Source: Clostridia bacterium (GTDB lineage Bacteria > Bacillota > Clostridia > Oscillospirales > Butyricicoccaceae). From it: a DNA stretch of 22,561 bases. A model generated the notes under the pieces. It was not told where the DNA came from. It searched no databases and was given only the letters and a program-made list of their open reading frames with translations. Position 1 is the stretch's first letter. Each line of letters starts with the position of its first letter. The translations under genes were made by a program, and so were the position numbers. Shown here one piece after another: positions 21,656 through 22,561 of this stretch. The DNA is taken from NCBI GenBank assembly GCA_017560175.1, contig JAFYOK010000056.1, positions 1 through 22,561 on the forward strand. Direction: 5' to 3'.

Positions 21656-22561
21656 ATGAATAACAACAAGCGCATCTGTGACTATGGCTTTACCGTTGGC
21701 ACCATGCCCAAAGGCCCCCTCAACAAAATCACCGACGTTCCCGGCGTCACCGTCGGACACTGTACCATCGATACCACCGAAAATAAGACCGGCGTTACCG
21801 TCATTCTGCCCTGCGAGGACAATCCCTTTGCCCGTAAGCTGACCGCTGCCGCCTTTGTCCACAACGGCTTCGGCAAGACCCAGGGCATCCCCCAGGTGGA
21901 AGAACTGGGTACCCTTGAAACCCCCATCGCCCTGACCAACACCCTCAACATCGGCAAGGTCCACGATGCTATGGTGGGCTATATGCTCGACCGCTGCGAG
22001 AAAGAGGGCGTAAAATGTACTTCGATCAATCCCGTTGTCGGCGAATGTAACGACTCGATTCTGAATAAGATTGCTGTAAGGGCTGTCGAAGCCCACCATG
22101 TACAGGCCGCCATCGAAGGTGCCTGCAAGGATTTTGAAGAAGGCGATGTGGGCGCAGGCAAAAGCACCGTCTGCTTTGGCCTCAAGGGCGGTATCGGTTC
22201 TGCCTCCCGTCTGGTCACTGTTGGCGAGAAAACCTATACCATCGGTGTACTGGTTCAATCCAACTTTGGCGCCACCGAGACCTTCACCCTTTGCGGCAAT
22301 CACATCGGCCCTATGCTCAAGGAGAAGATCACCCCTGCCGACCTCGACCGCGGCTCCATCATGATGATCGTCGGCACCGATCTGCCGGTTTCCGACCGCC
22401 AGCTCAAGCGCATCATCCGCCGCTGTGGTGTCGGCCTCAGCCGTACCGGTTCCTTTATGGGCCATGGCAGCGGTGACGTCATGCTGGGCTTCACCACCGC
22501 CAACCGCATCGAGAGTGAACCCCAGAGCGGCATCCAGGCCATCGAGATCCTGCAGGAATCC
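21656..22561 (+). CDS. P1/DmpA-family self-processing aminopeptidase (3' end beyond window)
   Basis: 302 codons are present, open at the right edge; family members are usually about 320-380 residues. ITDVPGVTVGH (25-35) is the classic N-terminal motif. ALTNTLNIG, INPVVGECND, VGAGKSTVCFGLKGGIGSASR and VLVQSNFGA (Asn203) follow. The cleavage/nucleophile site is DRGSIMMIVGTDLPVS, where Gly233-Ser234 is the expected autoproteolytic bond and Ser234 becomes the N-terminal nucleophile of the beta subunit. The family includes D-stereospecific DmpA and beta-peptidyl aminopeptidases, so activity on D-amino-acid or beta-peptides is possible but not shown. GAGGT lies about 8 bp before the ATG. The gene follows the palindromic element, and any promoter upstream of that element is weak. 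Confidence 0.92.
   Translation, partial: MNNNKRICDYGFTVGTMPKGPLNKITDVPGVTVGHCTIDTTENKTGVTVILPCEDNPFARKLTAAAFVHNGFGKTQGIPQVEELGTLETPIALTNTLNIGKVHDAMVGYMLDRCEKEGVKCTSINPVVGECNDSILNKIAVRAVEAHHVQAAIEGACKDFEEGDVGAGKSTVCFGLKGGIGSASRLVTVGEKTYTIGVLVQSNFGATETFTLCGNHIGPMLKEKITPADLDRGSIMMIVGTDLPVSDRQLKRIIRRCGVGLSRTGSFMGHGSGDVMLGFTTANRIESEPQSGIQAIEILQES

Overview
The window looks like a chromosomal segment of a GC-rich, low-complexity-codon Clostridia genome, probably an Oscillospiraceae/Ruminococcaceae gut anaerobe (Gemmiger/Subdoligranulum/Faecalibacterium-like). The basis is the gene content (RNase Y, AbrB-type regulator, a SleB-type hydrolase, Firmicutes gene order), AGGAGG-type ribosome binding sites, sigma-A-like promoters, and intergenic palindromic repeats of a type I associate with that family. 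The genus is a guess.

Layout. Positions 1-460 hold a terminator and then the 3' remnant of an M20 amidohydrolase. Positions 535-4954 are a minus-strand catabolic block: a D-cysteine desulfhydrase/ACC-deaminase-fold enzyme, a membrane-anchored alpha/beta-hydrolase-like protein whose nucleophile position is Ala, a PepT-like M20 peptidase, and an AbrB-family (COG3180) membrane protein 10 bp behind the peptidase. Positions 5211-8435 are a one-carbon operon, fhs-fchA-folD, behind a strong promoter. fhs carries a one-base frameshift as read. FolD lacks the Lys and Gln used for cyclohydrolase chemistry, which fits with FchA being encoded beside it. A DUF1576 membrane protein follows (8556-9911).

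On the minus strand, 9960-13910 holds an M20D amidohydrolase with a duplicated 3' end flanking a 123-bp structured insert, then RNase Y, then a SleB-type cell-wall hydrolase. The right third (14011-21403, plus strand) is a conserved Firmicutes neighbourhood, trmN6-like / rsmI / AbrB regulator / metG / tatD. As I recall it, this is the Bacillus subtilis yabB-yabC-abrB-metS-yabD order. Here two extra genes sit between the AbrB regulator and metG: a 152-residue unknown protein and a VanW-domain surface protein. The window ends inside a DmpA/P1-family self-processing aminopeptidase.

How the genes may work together: fhs-fchA-folD would interconvert formate and methylene-tetrahydrofolate in three separate single-function steps. 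The peptidases, amidohydrolases and desulfhydrase suggest peptide and amino-acid use. The right block is RNA modification and translation housekeeping. I found no CRISPR array, tRNA, rRNA, complete transposase or phage genes. The strongest leads are the FolD active-site losses paired with fchA, the 80-bp direct repeat with only synonymous differences around a structured insert, and the Ser-to-Ala nucleophile change in the hydrolase.
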